A DNA stretch of 64,000 nt from Bacteroidota bacterium. GTDB lineage: Bacteria > Bacteroidota > Bacteroidia > Cytophagales > Spirosomataceae. The notes beneath the pieces were generated by a model. The model was not told where the DNA came from. It searched no databases and saw nothing but the letters and a program-made list of their open reading frames with translations. The stretch spans positions 1-64,000 of the forward strand of contig JAIUOF010000011.1 of the NCBI GenBank assembly GCA_020161355.1. The letters are read 5' to 3'. Made by a program: the position numbers and the translations under genes. Of this stretch, positions 44,704-53,039 are shown one piece after another; position 1 is the first letter of the stretch, and each line of letters opens with the position of its first letter.

Positions 44704-45168
44704 TCAATCATCTATCCATCCAAAAAGATATTTATCATTGTATTCGACTTTAAATTTTTCCAGAAACCCAAGGTATTCAACTTTGAAAGTTTTCTTTTTA
44801 TGATGTTCTTCTTGATTCAGAATGTATTGATATACAGCATCTAATTGAGAATGAGCGTAGGAAAATGCACCATATCCCACCTGCCATTCAAATTTTCCTT
44901 TTAAAAAGTTCTTTTCATTAATAAATTTTGAGGAATTGCTTTTTATATCTCTTACTAAATCTGAAAGAGGCATATCTGGCTTTAAACCAACAAATATGTG
45001 AACATGATCGCTTACGCCATTAACAATTATAGACTTTTGTCCTTTTTGAATTATAATACCAGAAATATATTTAAAAACCTCATCTCTCCAAGATTTTTGA
45101 AGGAGGTTTTCTCTTCCCTTAACTGCGAAAACCACTTGTATATATATTTGGGAATATGTGTTTGCCAT
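44704..45168 (-). CDS. REP-associated tyrosine transposase (IS200/Y1 family)
   Basis: This 154-residue single-domain HUH endonuclease of the Y1 transposase family nicks and joins single-stranded DNA at hairpins. The HUH motif is His55-Val-His57 in SDHVHIFVGLKP; catalytic tyrosine is probably Tyr115 in YQYILNQEEHHKKK. MANTYSQIYIQVVFAVKGRE at the N-terminus and KFEWQVGYGAFSYAHSQLD are typical of the Bacteroidota members. The frame is intact. It has no IS605-type TnpB partner. Flanking by inverted REP-like palindromes, rather than by single left and right ends, places it with the RAYT proteins. ATG 45168 lies 20 bp from the first right-hand unit. Confidence 0.94.
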   Translation of the reverse strand: MANTYSQIYIQVVFAVKGRENLLQKSWRDEVFKYISGIIIQKGQKSIIVNGVSDHVHIFVGLKPDMPLSDLVRDIKSNSSKFINEKNFLKGKFEWQVGYGAFSYAHSQLDAVYQYILNQEEHHKKKTFKVEYLGFLEKFKVEYNDKYLFGWIDD

Positions 45169-45187
45169 CGATTTGGAAATTTAAATT

Positions 45188-45522
45188 TATAATCATGCCA
45201 TCCCTAACGGGATTTTTCTTGAATTCATCTTCCATTTTCTATAATCATTTCATCCCTAACGGGATTTTTTGGTCTTGATTAATTTCTCTATAATTATGTC
45301 ATCCCTAACGGGATTTGTTGGTTTTAAAATTCAATTTTTTCTATAATCATTATCATCCCTAACGGGATTTTTTTGATCTTAATTTCTCTATAATCATTTC
45401 ATCCCCAACGGGATTGGTTGGTTTTTAAAATTCAAATATTTCTATAATCATTTCGTCCCTAACGGGATTTTTTTTTATTCAAATGCGATTTTTAATAATT
45501 AAAGCACCCCTAAAGGATTTTT
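45188..45522 (+). repeat. Right REP-like array, seven forward units
   Basis: Units begin at 45188, 45240, 45289, 45342, 45389, 45443 and about 45493. The steps (52, 49, 53, 47, 54, 50) are less regular than in the left array. The usual core is ATCCCTAACGGGAT; the fifth has CCCCAACGGGAT, and the seventh (CACCCCTAAAGGATT) is degenerate. Spacers are T-rich and partly shared with the left array (GGTTTTTAAAATTCAAATAT). Confidence 0.92.
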
Positions 45523-45537
45523 GATATTCAAATTTTG

Positions 45538-45616
45538 AACCCCAGAGGGGTGAAATTATTATAGATATAAATTAGAAAATGTTTACAAAACCCCGTTAGG
45601 GGTGACATAATTATTC
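45538..45616 (-). repeat. Right pair of reverse-oriented REP-like units
   Basis: The first unit (45538-45564) reads on the minus strand CTATAATAATTTCACCCC followed by TCTGGGGTT. The second (45588-45616) reads ATTATGTCACCCCTAACGGG and continues GTTTT. They closely match the left reverse pair in sequence, order and spacing (23 versus 25 bp between units), so each module repeats the same plan. Confidence 0.87.
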
Positions 45617-45640
45617 AATGCCAAAAATATTTTTTTCAAA

Positions 45641-45673
45641 AAAATCTGCACAGAGATACTCCGTGCAGATTTT
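45641..45673 (-). terminator. Terminator of the SusE-like gene
   Basis: A 15-bp stem (AAAATCTGCACAGAG / CTCCGTGCAGATTTT, one mismatch) has a 3-base loop, with a T-run on the minus strand. It starts 27 bp after the SusE-like stop codon and separates that operon from the REP/RAYT element. Confidence 0.88.
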
Positions 45674-45699
45674 GATTTACCTATAATGAATTCGCTATC

Positions 45700-47007
45700 T
45701 TATTTTTTAACCAGTTTATAAGTTGGCTTAGCAGGATCTTTGAAGTTTAAAGTAATGTTGTAAGTCCCTGCTTTCACTGCAATATTAGCTCCATCTTTTT
45801 CAAGCGTACCATCTGCTCCGTTGTCTCCATAGTTAAGGCCCCAGTCGTCATTGGTACGGAACTTGATTTCGCCATCTACCAATTTTACACCATTCATAAC
45901 CCAGGCATTTTCCTGAGTAAAGTCAAGAGTAAATTTGTCATCAGGGCCATTCCATCCGTTTTTGGTGGCACTACCTACGATTCCGTAAACGTCGATTTTC
46001 TCAACTTTGTATTTACCATTTGCAGGATCAAAAGTTACAAGATAATTACCTGCTTTAGCTACAGCAATATTGTCACCTCCAGCATCAAGCGTACCATTTG
46101 CACCAGTATCTCCGTAGTTTTCACCCCAGTCTTCGTTTTTACGAAACTTAATTTCACCAACTACCAAAGGAGCAATTGCTTTGAAAACATTGTTGATGGG
46201 GTCATAATTTAAGTAAATATCCGGGGCACCCCAACCACTTGGAGTGGCACTACCTACAATACCCCACATGAATTTCTCCATTTTATAGGTTTTGGTATTG
46301 AGGTTATAGGTGATTTTATAATTTCCGGCTTTTGCGGCTATGTTGGCTCCGTCTTTTTCAACTGTACCATCGGCACCGTTATCTCCTACATTATTATCCC
46401 AAGCATTATTTTCACGGAATTTGATTTCGCCGTCAACCAATTTGGCATAAGCAACCAATACGTTGTTTTGGTCGGTTTTAAAGAAAGGAATATCCGGACC
46501 ATCCCATGATCCCGGAGTAGCACTACCTACCACACCCCAGGTTGTAGTTCTGTCGATTTTATCCAAAAACGGAGTAGCCGACAATGGAGAAACAACTGAA
46601 CTGAACATCGATTTCGCACCCAATTGGGCTACTACTTTTACATCAAGACTTGCAACTTCGGCTGGTTTAAGACCCAGGTTAAGGAGCATGTTATTAAGTT
46701 CTGTTCCTTTAAAAACCTTTTGCAAAGCCGAACCCATATTGGCAGTATATCCTTTTGTAAAACCGCCTCCCTTTTTGTCGATGTATAATGTGTATGAAGG
46801 AGCCACATCTACACCAAAGTCGGGCTTAGCCCAGGTAATTGTGAGCACATTATTGTTTTCGGTATCCTTGGTCAATACAACCGAAGGAGTTGAAAACGAC
46901 ACAGCAGGGGTGGCCGCTGTATTGAGGATAGCTCTTATCTCATCTTTTTCGCATGACCAAAGGCTCATAGTGGCCAGCAGAGCTATTAATAATTTTATTT
47001 TTTTCAT
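45700..47007 (-). CDS. SusE-like surface glycan-binding lipoprotein with three repeats
   Basis: This 435-residue lipoprotein (Cys19, LWSCEKDE) has CEKDE immediately at the lipidation site, matching the C-x-K-(D/E)2 export signal described for surface lipoproteins of this phylum. An Ig-like SusE N-terminal domain (~30-145) is followed by three homologous repeats of about 90 residues starting near 157, 248 and 345, each opening W/YGIVGSATxxxWxGPD and containing EIKFRxNxDWxxNxGDxGADGTL. This matches the starch-binding repeats of SusE/SusF. It should hold alpha-glucan at the cell surface for SusC/SusD. It follows SusD by 76 bp and ends the operon. Confidence 0.9.
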   Translation of the reverse strand: MKKIKLLIALLATMSLWSCEKDEIRAILNTAATPAVSFSTPSVVLTKDTENNNVLTITWAKPDFGVDVAPSYTLYIDKKGGGFTKGYTANMGSALQKVFKGTELNNMLLNLGLKPAEVASLDVKVVAQLGAKSMFSSVVSPLSATPFLDKIDRTTTWGVVGSATPGSWDGPDIPFFKTDQNNVLVAYAKLVDGEIKFRENNAWDNNVGDNGADGTVEKDGANIAAKAGNYKITYNLNTKTYKMEKFMWGIVGSATPSGWGAPDIYLNYDPINNVFKAIAPLVVGEIKFRKNEDWGENYGDTGANGTLDAGGDNIAVAKAGNYLVTFDPANGKYKVEKIDVYGIVGSATKNGWNGPDDKFTLDFTQENAWVMNGVKLVDGEIKFRTNDDWGLNYGDNGADGTLEKDGANIAVKAGTYNITLNFKDPAKPTYKLVKK

Positions 47008-47083
47008 TTTGAAATGTTTTTAAAGTTTTACCTCACCCTAAATCCCTCTCCAGAGGAGAGGAACTTTCAGGCGGAAATATTAT

Positions 47084-48688
47084 TTAATAACCAGTATTTT
47101 GAGATAAATTGGTATTTACTGTACGGGCTTCGGCTGGTACCGGATACAATTTATATTTGGCATCGACCGCTCTACCAGCTGCTACACCACCTTTCCATGG
47201 CCACACATAAGTACCAGTATGGAACAAGTCAAAGCGAATCAAGTCAGTACGACGGTGTCCTTCCCAGTACAGTTCTCTTGCACGCTCATCGAGGATAAAC
47301 TGCAATGTAAGGTCATTGGCAGTAATATTTCCTGAAGTACCGGCATAAGCTCTTTCTCTCAATTTATTGATATAAGACAGACCTAAAGCTTTGTCGCCTC
47401 CGCCTCTAACTGCTGCTTCCGCATAAATCAAATACATTTCTGCCAAACGAAATACCGGAAAATCGGTATCCACAAATACACCATTAACATCATTTCCTTT
47501 AGCACCATTGGTATATTTGTTGGTCCATTTGGCTACATGCACACCATTTCCAAAGAAACTGATATCGTCTATATCATTCTCAACAGGATCAATTTTAAAT
47601 TTCGAAGTAGTGAAAAGAGCTCTTTTATCTGAGGTTGTGGTTGCATTTCCAGCATAAAACTTACTGGAAAGCCCTTTGGTGGCTCTGTAGCCGTACCATC
47701 CACCACCAACGTTGAAGTCGGCGAAATCATCACCGGCAGCTGCATGAACAAGGAATGTAGTATTTCCATATCCCTGTGTTTTCAAACCATCGCAATTGAT
47801 AGCCCAAATCACTTCGTTGGTTTGGGTATGGTTATCAGCCTGAAAGAGCGTTTTGTAATTTGAGCTCAAAGTATAGCCAGCGTCAATCACTTTCTTAGCG
47901 TAAGTGGCGGCCTCGGTATTTTTCTCAGTACCTGTATAAGTTTTGGCGTTGAGGTACAACCTAGCCAAGAGAGCCTGAGCTGCTGACTTATCCACTCTAC
48001 CGTAAATTGCAGTTTTAGCTGCCGGCAAAAGACCTTCAACTTCCAAGAGCTCTTTTTCGATATATGCAAATAATTCAGAGGCAGATTTTTCAACCGGAGT
48101 AGTACCCACGGCATCGGCTTCTGTCAGGAATGAGTATTTTCCAAACAAATCCATCGCTGCCCAATAATTAAATGCACGGAGGAACCTTACCTCTGCCACG
48201 GCATTTTTTATATTAGTTGCTTCAGAACCAGTGATTCCTCTCTCGCTAAGTTTAGCATCGGTTGACTCTCTGATAAACTCATTGATCAAAGCTACATTCC
48301 AGATCGGACGGGCATACATACCTTTGATAAAAGGGTCTGTACTGGTCCATTTCATATCATGGAAGTCTTTGATAGTCTGGTCATTCCATGCTACTACAGC
48401 TTCGTCAGTTGGAAGCTCCTGCATGTTAAAAAACGGACGGATAAACGAAATCTGTGATCCACCATCCAAGCCGGTGATGTCATTTTGTCCCTCGTTTCCT
48501 CCGGCATTTGCTCCTAATGAAAGGCTACCATATATTTTTGCTAAAACTGAGGTATAACCTGCAGCATTGGCATAAGCCTTGTCAGGAGTGAAGTCGTTTT
48601 GGGGAAACAAATCGAGCTTGTTTGAACACGACGTGATAAACGTCATCGTGAGCAAAGCAACTGAGATTTTCTTAAATATATTTTTCAT
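47084..48688 (-). CDS. SusD-family starch/glycan-binding lipoprotein
   Basis: This 534-residue RagB/SusD lipoprotein has a lipobox FITSCSNKLDL (Cys21). The mature start LDLFPQNDFTPDKAYANAAGY is typical of the SusD subfamily that accompanies SusE. Internal blocks are FLRAFNYWAAMDLFGKYSFLTEA (~155-177, start to end) and the C-terminal ILDERARELYWEGHRRTDLIRF followed by YPVPAEARTVNTNLSQNTGY, both strongly conserved in SusD proteins. It binds oligosaccharide over the SusC pore. It lies 20 bp after SusC and 76 bp before SusE. Confidence 0.94.
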   Translation of the reverse strand: MKNIFKKISVALLTMTFITSCSNKLDLFPQNDFTPDKAYANAAGYTSVLAKIYGSLSLGANAGGNEGQNDITGLDGGSQISFIRPFFNMQELPTDEAVVAWNDQTIKDFHDMKWTSTDPFIKGMYARPIWNVALINEFIRESTDAKLSERGITGSEATNIKNAVAEVRFLRAFNYWAAMDLFGKYSFLTEADAVGTTPVEKSASELFAYIEKELLEVEGLLPAAKTAIYGRVDKSAAQALLARLYLNAKTYTGTEKNTEAATYAKKVIDAGYTLSSNYKTLFQADNHTQTNEVIWAINCDGLKTQGYGNTTFLVHAAAGDDFADFNVGGGWYGYRATKGLSSKFYAGNATTTSDKRALFTTSKFKIDPVENDIDDISFFGNGVHVAKWTNKYTNGAKGNDVNGVFVDTDFPVFRLAEMYLIYAEAAVRGGGDKALGLSYINKLRERAYAGTSGNITANDLTLQFILDERARELYWEGHRRTDLIRFDLFHTGTYVWPWKGGVAAGRAVDAKYKLYPVPAEARTVNTNLSQNTGY

Positions 48689-48708
48689 TGTTATTCTCTT
48701 CTTTAAAA

Positions 48709-51700
48709 TTAAAAATCAAAGTTTAAACCAAATGTAAACACACGCGGACGAGGATAAATAGTGTTGTCCACACCTGTTGCACCCGAATTTTCAGGATCCA
48801 AACCAGTATATTTGGTAATAAAGAATACGTTGTTAACACTGGCATTTACACTCAACGTCGTATTTCCAAATATTTTACCTATATAATAACCAGCATTGAT
48901 ATTATCCAATCTGAAGAAAGAGGCATTTTCAACATAATAATCAGATAAATACTGGTTATTGAAGAAGTTGAGAGACGGAAGCAAGGCACTTGCGTTGTTG
49001 ATTACCTGAACAGGGTTCAATAGATTTCTCATTACCGAACGCTCAGACTGGAAGTTGTTGTACAAATAATTTCCAATCATAGCATGACCTGAAGCACTAA
49101 GGGTAAAGTTTTTGTAATTCAGGGCAGTATTTACGCCAAACAGCATATTTGGTGCTGGTTTTTGATACAAATACCTGTCAGCATCATTGATTTGTCCATC
49201 TTTATTTCTGTCAACATATACACCTTCGATTGGATTATTGTTTTCATCATATACTTGTTGGAAAACATAGTACGCATATGGCCACTGACCAATAGCATGC
49301 ATACCAATTGTATTTCCTGTTCCACCTGATATTCCACTAACCGGAATACCTGTGAAGTTAGGATCTTCCTGTTTACGAAGAGCTGTGATTTCGGTATTGC
49401 TTTTTGTAAAGTTGAACCCTAAATCCCAACGGAACTTATCTTTTTTAACAGGAGTAGTGTTTAGCACTACTTCAACACCTTTGTTGGTAAGGCTACCTAC
49501 GTTTGTAAACAGGTTGATGTCAAATGTAGAACCATAAGCCACAGGAACAGTTGCCAAAAGGTCTTTAGTGTCTTTCTGGAATAATTCTACAGTACCAGTG
49601 ATGCGGTTATCGGCAAATCCGAAGTCCAGACCCAGGTTTTTAGTAGTTGTAGTTTCCCATGTAATGTTGGCGTCATATGCAGCCGGACGATAGAAATTAT
49701 AGTATTTATCACCAAACTGATACTGTCCTGTAGAAGTACTTACACTATAGCGGGCCATATATGGATAATATTGACCGAAATCCTGCTGGCCTGTTACACC
49801 CCAACCAGCCCGAAGTTTCATATCAGAAACCACTTTTGTATTTTTAAACAAATCTTCTTTTATTTTCCATGCCAAAGCTGCAGCCGGGAATAAACCAACT
49901 CTTGTGTTGGGAGAGAATTTTGAAGAGGCATCACGACGAATAGAAGCAGTGGCGAGGTATTTGCCCATATATGAGTAGTTTACACGACCCAGATAAGATT
50001 CCAGACGATATTGAGGTTTGTCTGTTGCAAATATGGGTTGAGTACCCGGAATCACTGTTTTTCCATCTTCACTGTAAGAAGGATAGTTATAAACGTTGGT
50101 CAGGAAGTCCTGATAAGAGTGAAGTGCCAGAACGTCGATTTTACTCTTGATAGCTGTCAAGTCTTTTTCATAATACAAAGACACGTCCCAAAGTTTATTA
50201 GACTTGCTCTGATTATAATCTGTAAGGCGACCATTTGTAAGATAGTTTGTTGATGACAATGCACTGTAAATATCGGTACCTTTACCTTTGGTATTATCCA
50301 GACCAAGATTGGTTTTAAGGTGCAAATCAGGAAGGAAAGGTAGTTTATAATCCAATTCAATATTACCAATCATACGATTGACAGAAGAGGTATTGTCACG
50401 TAGCTCAATCAGACCAACAGGGTTGTTTCCTGAAAGTTGCTTGTATTTTCCGGTGGCATCTAACCATTCCCAATATCCACCGTAGGCATTATTGGCATAA
50501 ACAGGTTGTGTTGGGTCAAATCTTAAAGCAGAACCGATGGCATCTTCATTACTAAAGTTATTCTGAGTGTTGGCCAATTTCAAATTGACATTTACAGCCA
50601 GTGAATTATCAAGAAACTTCGGACTCAAACTAATTGCACCGGAAGTACGGGCAAAATTGTTTTTCTTAAGAATACCGTTTTGGTTAGAATAACCCAATGA
50701 TACTCTGAAAGGAACTTTCTTATAAGTACCACCGGCACTCAGGTTATTATCAGTACCTATAGCAGTACGGAAAATCTCGTCTTGCCAGTTGGTGTTTTCT
50801 TTACCCAAAAGATTTTTATAGGTATTGTCACCACTTTGAGCAGCCTGAGCTGTAATGATTTCTCTTACCTGGTCACCTGTTAGCATGTCAACTTTTTTGA
50901 ATATCTGGCCTGCAGAAACAGCCGTATTGAAATTGAAAGTTGGTTTTCCTGAACTTCCCTTTTTGGTAGTGATAATGATCACACCGTTTGAGGCTCTTGA
51001 ACCATAAAGAGCTGTAGCAGAGGCGTCTTTCAATACCGACATGCTCTCGATGTCGTTAGGGTTGATGGTGTTCAGCAAGTTGGCAGAACCAGAAATGCTG
51101 TTTCCTTCTACCGGAATACCGTCGATTACGATTAATGGGTCATTGGAAGCGTTCAAAGATGCAGCACCACGGATACGAATGGTACTACCACCACCGGCCT
51201 GACCACCACCATTGGTTACCTGCAAACCGGCCACTTTACCTTGTAGCAATTGCTCGCCTGACTGAATGTTACCTTTCTGGAAGTCCTTAGAATTAATGGC
51301 AATCACCGAACCTGTCAGGTCGGCTTTTTTACGTGTACCATAAGCCACTACTACTACTTCTTCCAATTGTTTGGAATCATCAACAAGGGCTACATTGATA
51401 GTAGTTTGATTTCCCACAACAACCTCTTGTGACAATTTACCAATAAAACTGAAAACCAAAGTGGCGGGTCCTTCCGGCAATTTGATAGAATAATTTCCGC
51501 TGAGGTCGGTTTGAGTACCAATGGTTGTTCCTTTTACGGAAACGGTCACTCCTATCATCTCAGACTTGTCGTTTGCATCTGTCACTTTACCGGTTATGGT
51601 TTTTTGTGCAAATGCATTGTTTCCTAAAATCACAAAACCCAATATCCACAGCCAAAGCCGGCCTGTACTGGTCATTGATGACTTTAAATTTCGATAGCGT

Positions 51701-51714
51701 TTGTTTTTTTGCAT
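48709..51714 (-). CDS. SusC-type TonB-dependent transporter of the alpha-glucan locus
   Basis: This 1001-residue outer-membrane transporter has a long N-terminus with a hydrophobic signal at about 19-36 (LWLWILGFVILGNNAFAQ), a regulatory-like beta domain (ITGKVTDANDKSEMIGVTV), the TonB-box-like LEEVVVVAYGTRKKADLTGS at about 118-137, the plug block LIVIDGIPVEGN with NPNDIESMSVLKDASATALY, and a barrel ending FTFGLNFDF. It is close in plan to SusC of starch loci and differs clearly from the two paralogues at 2947 and 8070. It is co-transcribed with GH53 (36 bp upstream) and SusD. Confidence 0.94.
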   Translation of the reverse strand: MQKNKRYRNLKSSMTSTGRLWLWILGFVILGNNAFAQKTITGKVTDANDKSEMIGVTVSVKGTTIGTQTDLSGNYSIKLPEGPATLVFSFIGKLSQEVVVGNQTTINVALVDDSKQLEEVVVVAYGTRKKADLTGSVIAINSKDFQKGNIQSGEQLLQGKVAGLQVTNGGGQAGGGSTIRIRGAASLNASNDPLIVIDGIPVEGNSISGSANLLNTINPNDIESMSVLKDASATALYGSRASNGVIIITTKKGSSGKPTFNFNTAVSAGQIFKKVDMLTGDQVREIITAQAAQSGDNTYKNLLGKENTNWQDEIFRTAIGTDNNLSAGGTYKKVPFRVSLGYSNQNGILKKNNFARTSGAISLSPKFLDNSLAVNVNLKLANTQNNFSNEDAIGSALRFDPTQPVYANNAYGGYWEWLDATGKYKQLSGNNPVGLIELRDNTSSVNRMIGNIELDYKLPFLPDLHLKTNLGLDNTKGKGTDIYSALSSTNYLTNGRLTDYNQSKSNKLWDVSLYYEKDLTAIKSKIDVLALHSYQDFLTNVYNYPSYSEDGKTVIPGTQPIFATDKPQYRLESYLGRVNYSYMGKYLATASIRRDASSKFSPNTRVGLFPAAALAWKIKEDLFKNTKVVSDMKLRAGWGVTGQQDFGQYYPYMARYSVSTSTGQYQFGDKYYNFYRPAAYDANITWETTTTKNLGLDFGFADNRITGTVELFQKDTKDLLATVPVAYGSTFDINLFTNVGSLTNKGVEVVLNTTPVKKDKFRWDLGFNFTKSNTEITALRKQEDPNFTGIPVSGISGGTGNTIGMHAIGQWPYAYYVFQQVYDENNNPIEGVYVDRNKDGQINDADRYLYQKPAPNMLFGVNTALNYKNFTLSASGHAMIGNYLYNNFQSERSVMRNLLNPVQVINNASALLPSLNFFNNQYLSDYYVENASFFRLDNINAGYYIGKIFGNTTLSVNASVNNVFFITKYTGLDPENSGATGVDNTIYPRPRVFTFGLNFDF

Positions 51715-51750
51715 CTGGAAAAAAAAATTTAAAGTTAAAGTATAAAAAAA

Positions 51751-52875
51751 TTAAAATTGGTTTTGAAAAAATTTGAATACCGGTAATGCTTCGTTGCCAT
51801 TGGCTGCATCAAAAAATGTTGCATTTTCCCAGTGAGACCCCTGCCCCCATTTAGTACGGCATGAGGTTGAAATCCAGGCTGGTTCCCAGTAAATTATACC
51901 TTCACAGCCGGCGTTTTTACACGTATTTTTCAGATCAAGCATATAACTTAACTGTCCTTCAGGCGAAACCGGATATTTGTCAAGTGAAGCTCCAGAATCC
52001 AGTACATTATTGGCTCCATCGAAATTTTTTGAAGTATATGGATATCCGGTTTCAACTATCATTACTCTTTTACCGTATTTGAGTTTAAGATCTTTGATAG
52101 TGGCATTGAGCTGATCCATATTATATTTTGACCATTTTGGATAGTAGCTAAGACCTATCCATTGATAGTCCCCTATTTGATTTTTATGAGCAGCATCAAA
52201 CCACCAGCCGGCATTTTCGGGTTGTGCCACATGGAGCATACTTTCGATTTTGGTATTGTTTTTTGAGTTAAAATCCCTTACAGCAGCAATACCTTTATTG
52301 AGCAGGAATGCATTTCTTTTCCAGTTTATCGGACCTTCTGATGTGGAATCAGGATGTTGCATTACTTCAATATTGATTTCGTTTCCGACCTGAACCATTT
52401 CAGGAGTAAGGTGCTCGAGGTACAAAGCCGATAAAACAGAATAAGTGTAGGTATATACTGAATCTCCAAGTATTTCCAGGTTCTTAATTTTAGTCCAGGC
52501 ACGGGGCATTAATTGTTTTTGCGGGTCGGCCCAACTGTCAGAGTAATGAAGGTCTAATAAAAAATACTGATTATTGTTTTTGGCTCGTTGTGCCGATCTT
52601 ATCACATCTTTAAGATTGGAATAATTGCCAAAATCAGGTGTGTGCCAAAGTCTAATCCTTACGATATTGGAACCCTTATCTGCAAAAAATTTATAGGGTT
52701 CTACTTTTTGACCCTTTTCTTTGAAAACACCACCACAATCTTCAACCTCATTTACATAGGATAAATCTCCACCCAGAAAAAAATCCGGTGTCGGTGACGA
52801 CTTTTTGTAGCAACTCATAAACATTCCTGCCACCCCAAAAAAGATTAGTAACCTATGATAAATTGTATTATACAC
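51751..52875 (-). CDS. GH53 endo-beta-1,4-galactanase-like lipoprotein
   Basis: This 374-residue lipoprotein (MFMSCYKK, Cys22) belongs to glycoside hydrolase family 53, which cuts beta-1,4-galactan. FFLGGDLSYVNEVEDCGG at 32-49 is the family opening. The acid/base Glu166 (VQVGNEINIE) and nucleophile Glu275 (MIVETGYPY) are both present. NAGWWFDAA and IGLSYYPKW also fit. The gene is first in the SusC/SusD/SusE operon. A galactanase beside starch-type SusE and GH13 amylases is unexpected: either the locus handles mixed plant glycans, or this enzyme has another specificity. Confidence 0.92.
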   Translation of the reverse strand: MYNTIYHRLLIFFGVAGMFMSCYKKSSPTPDFFLGGDLSYVNEVEDCGGVFKEKGQKVEPYKFFADKGSNIVRIRLWHTPDFGNYSNLKDVIRSAQRAKNNNQYFLLDLHYSDSWADPQKQLMPRAWTKIKNLEILGDSVYTYTYSVLSALYLEHLTPEMVQVGNEINIEVMQHPDSTSEGPINWKRNAFLLNKGIAAVRDFNSKNNTKIESMLHVAQPENAGWWFDAAHKNQIGDYQWIGLSYYPKWSKYNMDQLNATIKDLKLKYGKRVMIVETGYPYTSKNFDGANNVLDSGASLDKYPVSPEGQLSYMLDLKNTCKNAGCEGIIYWEPAWISTSCRTKWGQGSHWENATFFDAANGNEALPVFKFFQNQF

Positions 52876-53039
52876 CTAATATGTTAAAGTATTTTCAGAT
52901 GCAAATTTACAGAGGTAAAAGCGGGCATTCGCCCCACTTGTATTTTTCCAATAAAAAAAATAATATTTTCAAGTCATTGATTTACTGTGAATTAGAAATC
53001 AAAAAAGTGCCGATTTATAAAATGGCACTAATTTTTTTC

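Larger units (their letters stand above)
44147..45616. mobile_element. REP/RAYT element (Y1 transposase flanked by two palindrome modules)
   Basis: This composite element of about 1.47 kb lies between a SusE-like gene and an amylase gene. Order on the plus strand: nine forward REP-like units, two reverse units, the minus-strand RAYT gene, seven forward units, two reverse units. The transposase gene is thus directly bracketed by a reverse unit on the left and a forward unit on the right, i.e. imperfect inverted repeats, as in proteobacterial REP/RAYT loci. The core palindrome is ATCCC-(4)-GGGAT preceded by a conserved CTATAATCATGTC; reverse units use CCCC/GGGG stems. Duplication of the whole module around the gene is visible. 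Mobility is inferred. Confidence 0.85.

Noticed and set aside
46463..47023. Long antisense frame over the SusE-like gene
   Set aside because: It is the complement of a clearly coding minus-strand gene with lipoprotein signal and family repeats, and shows no independent motif.
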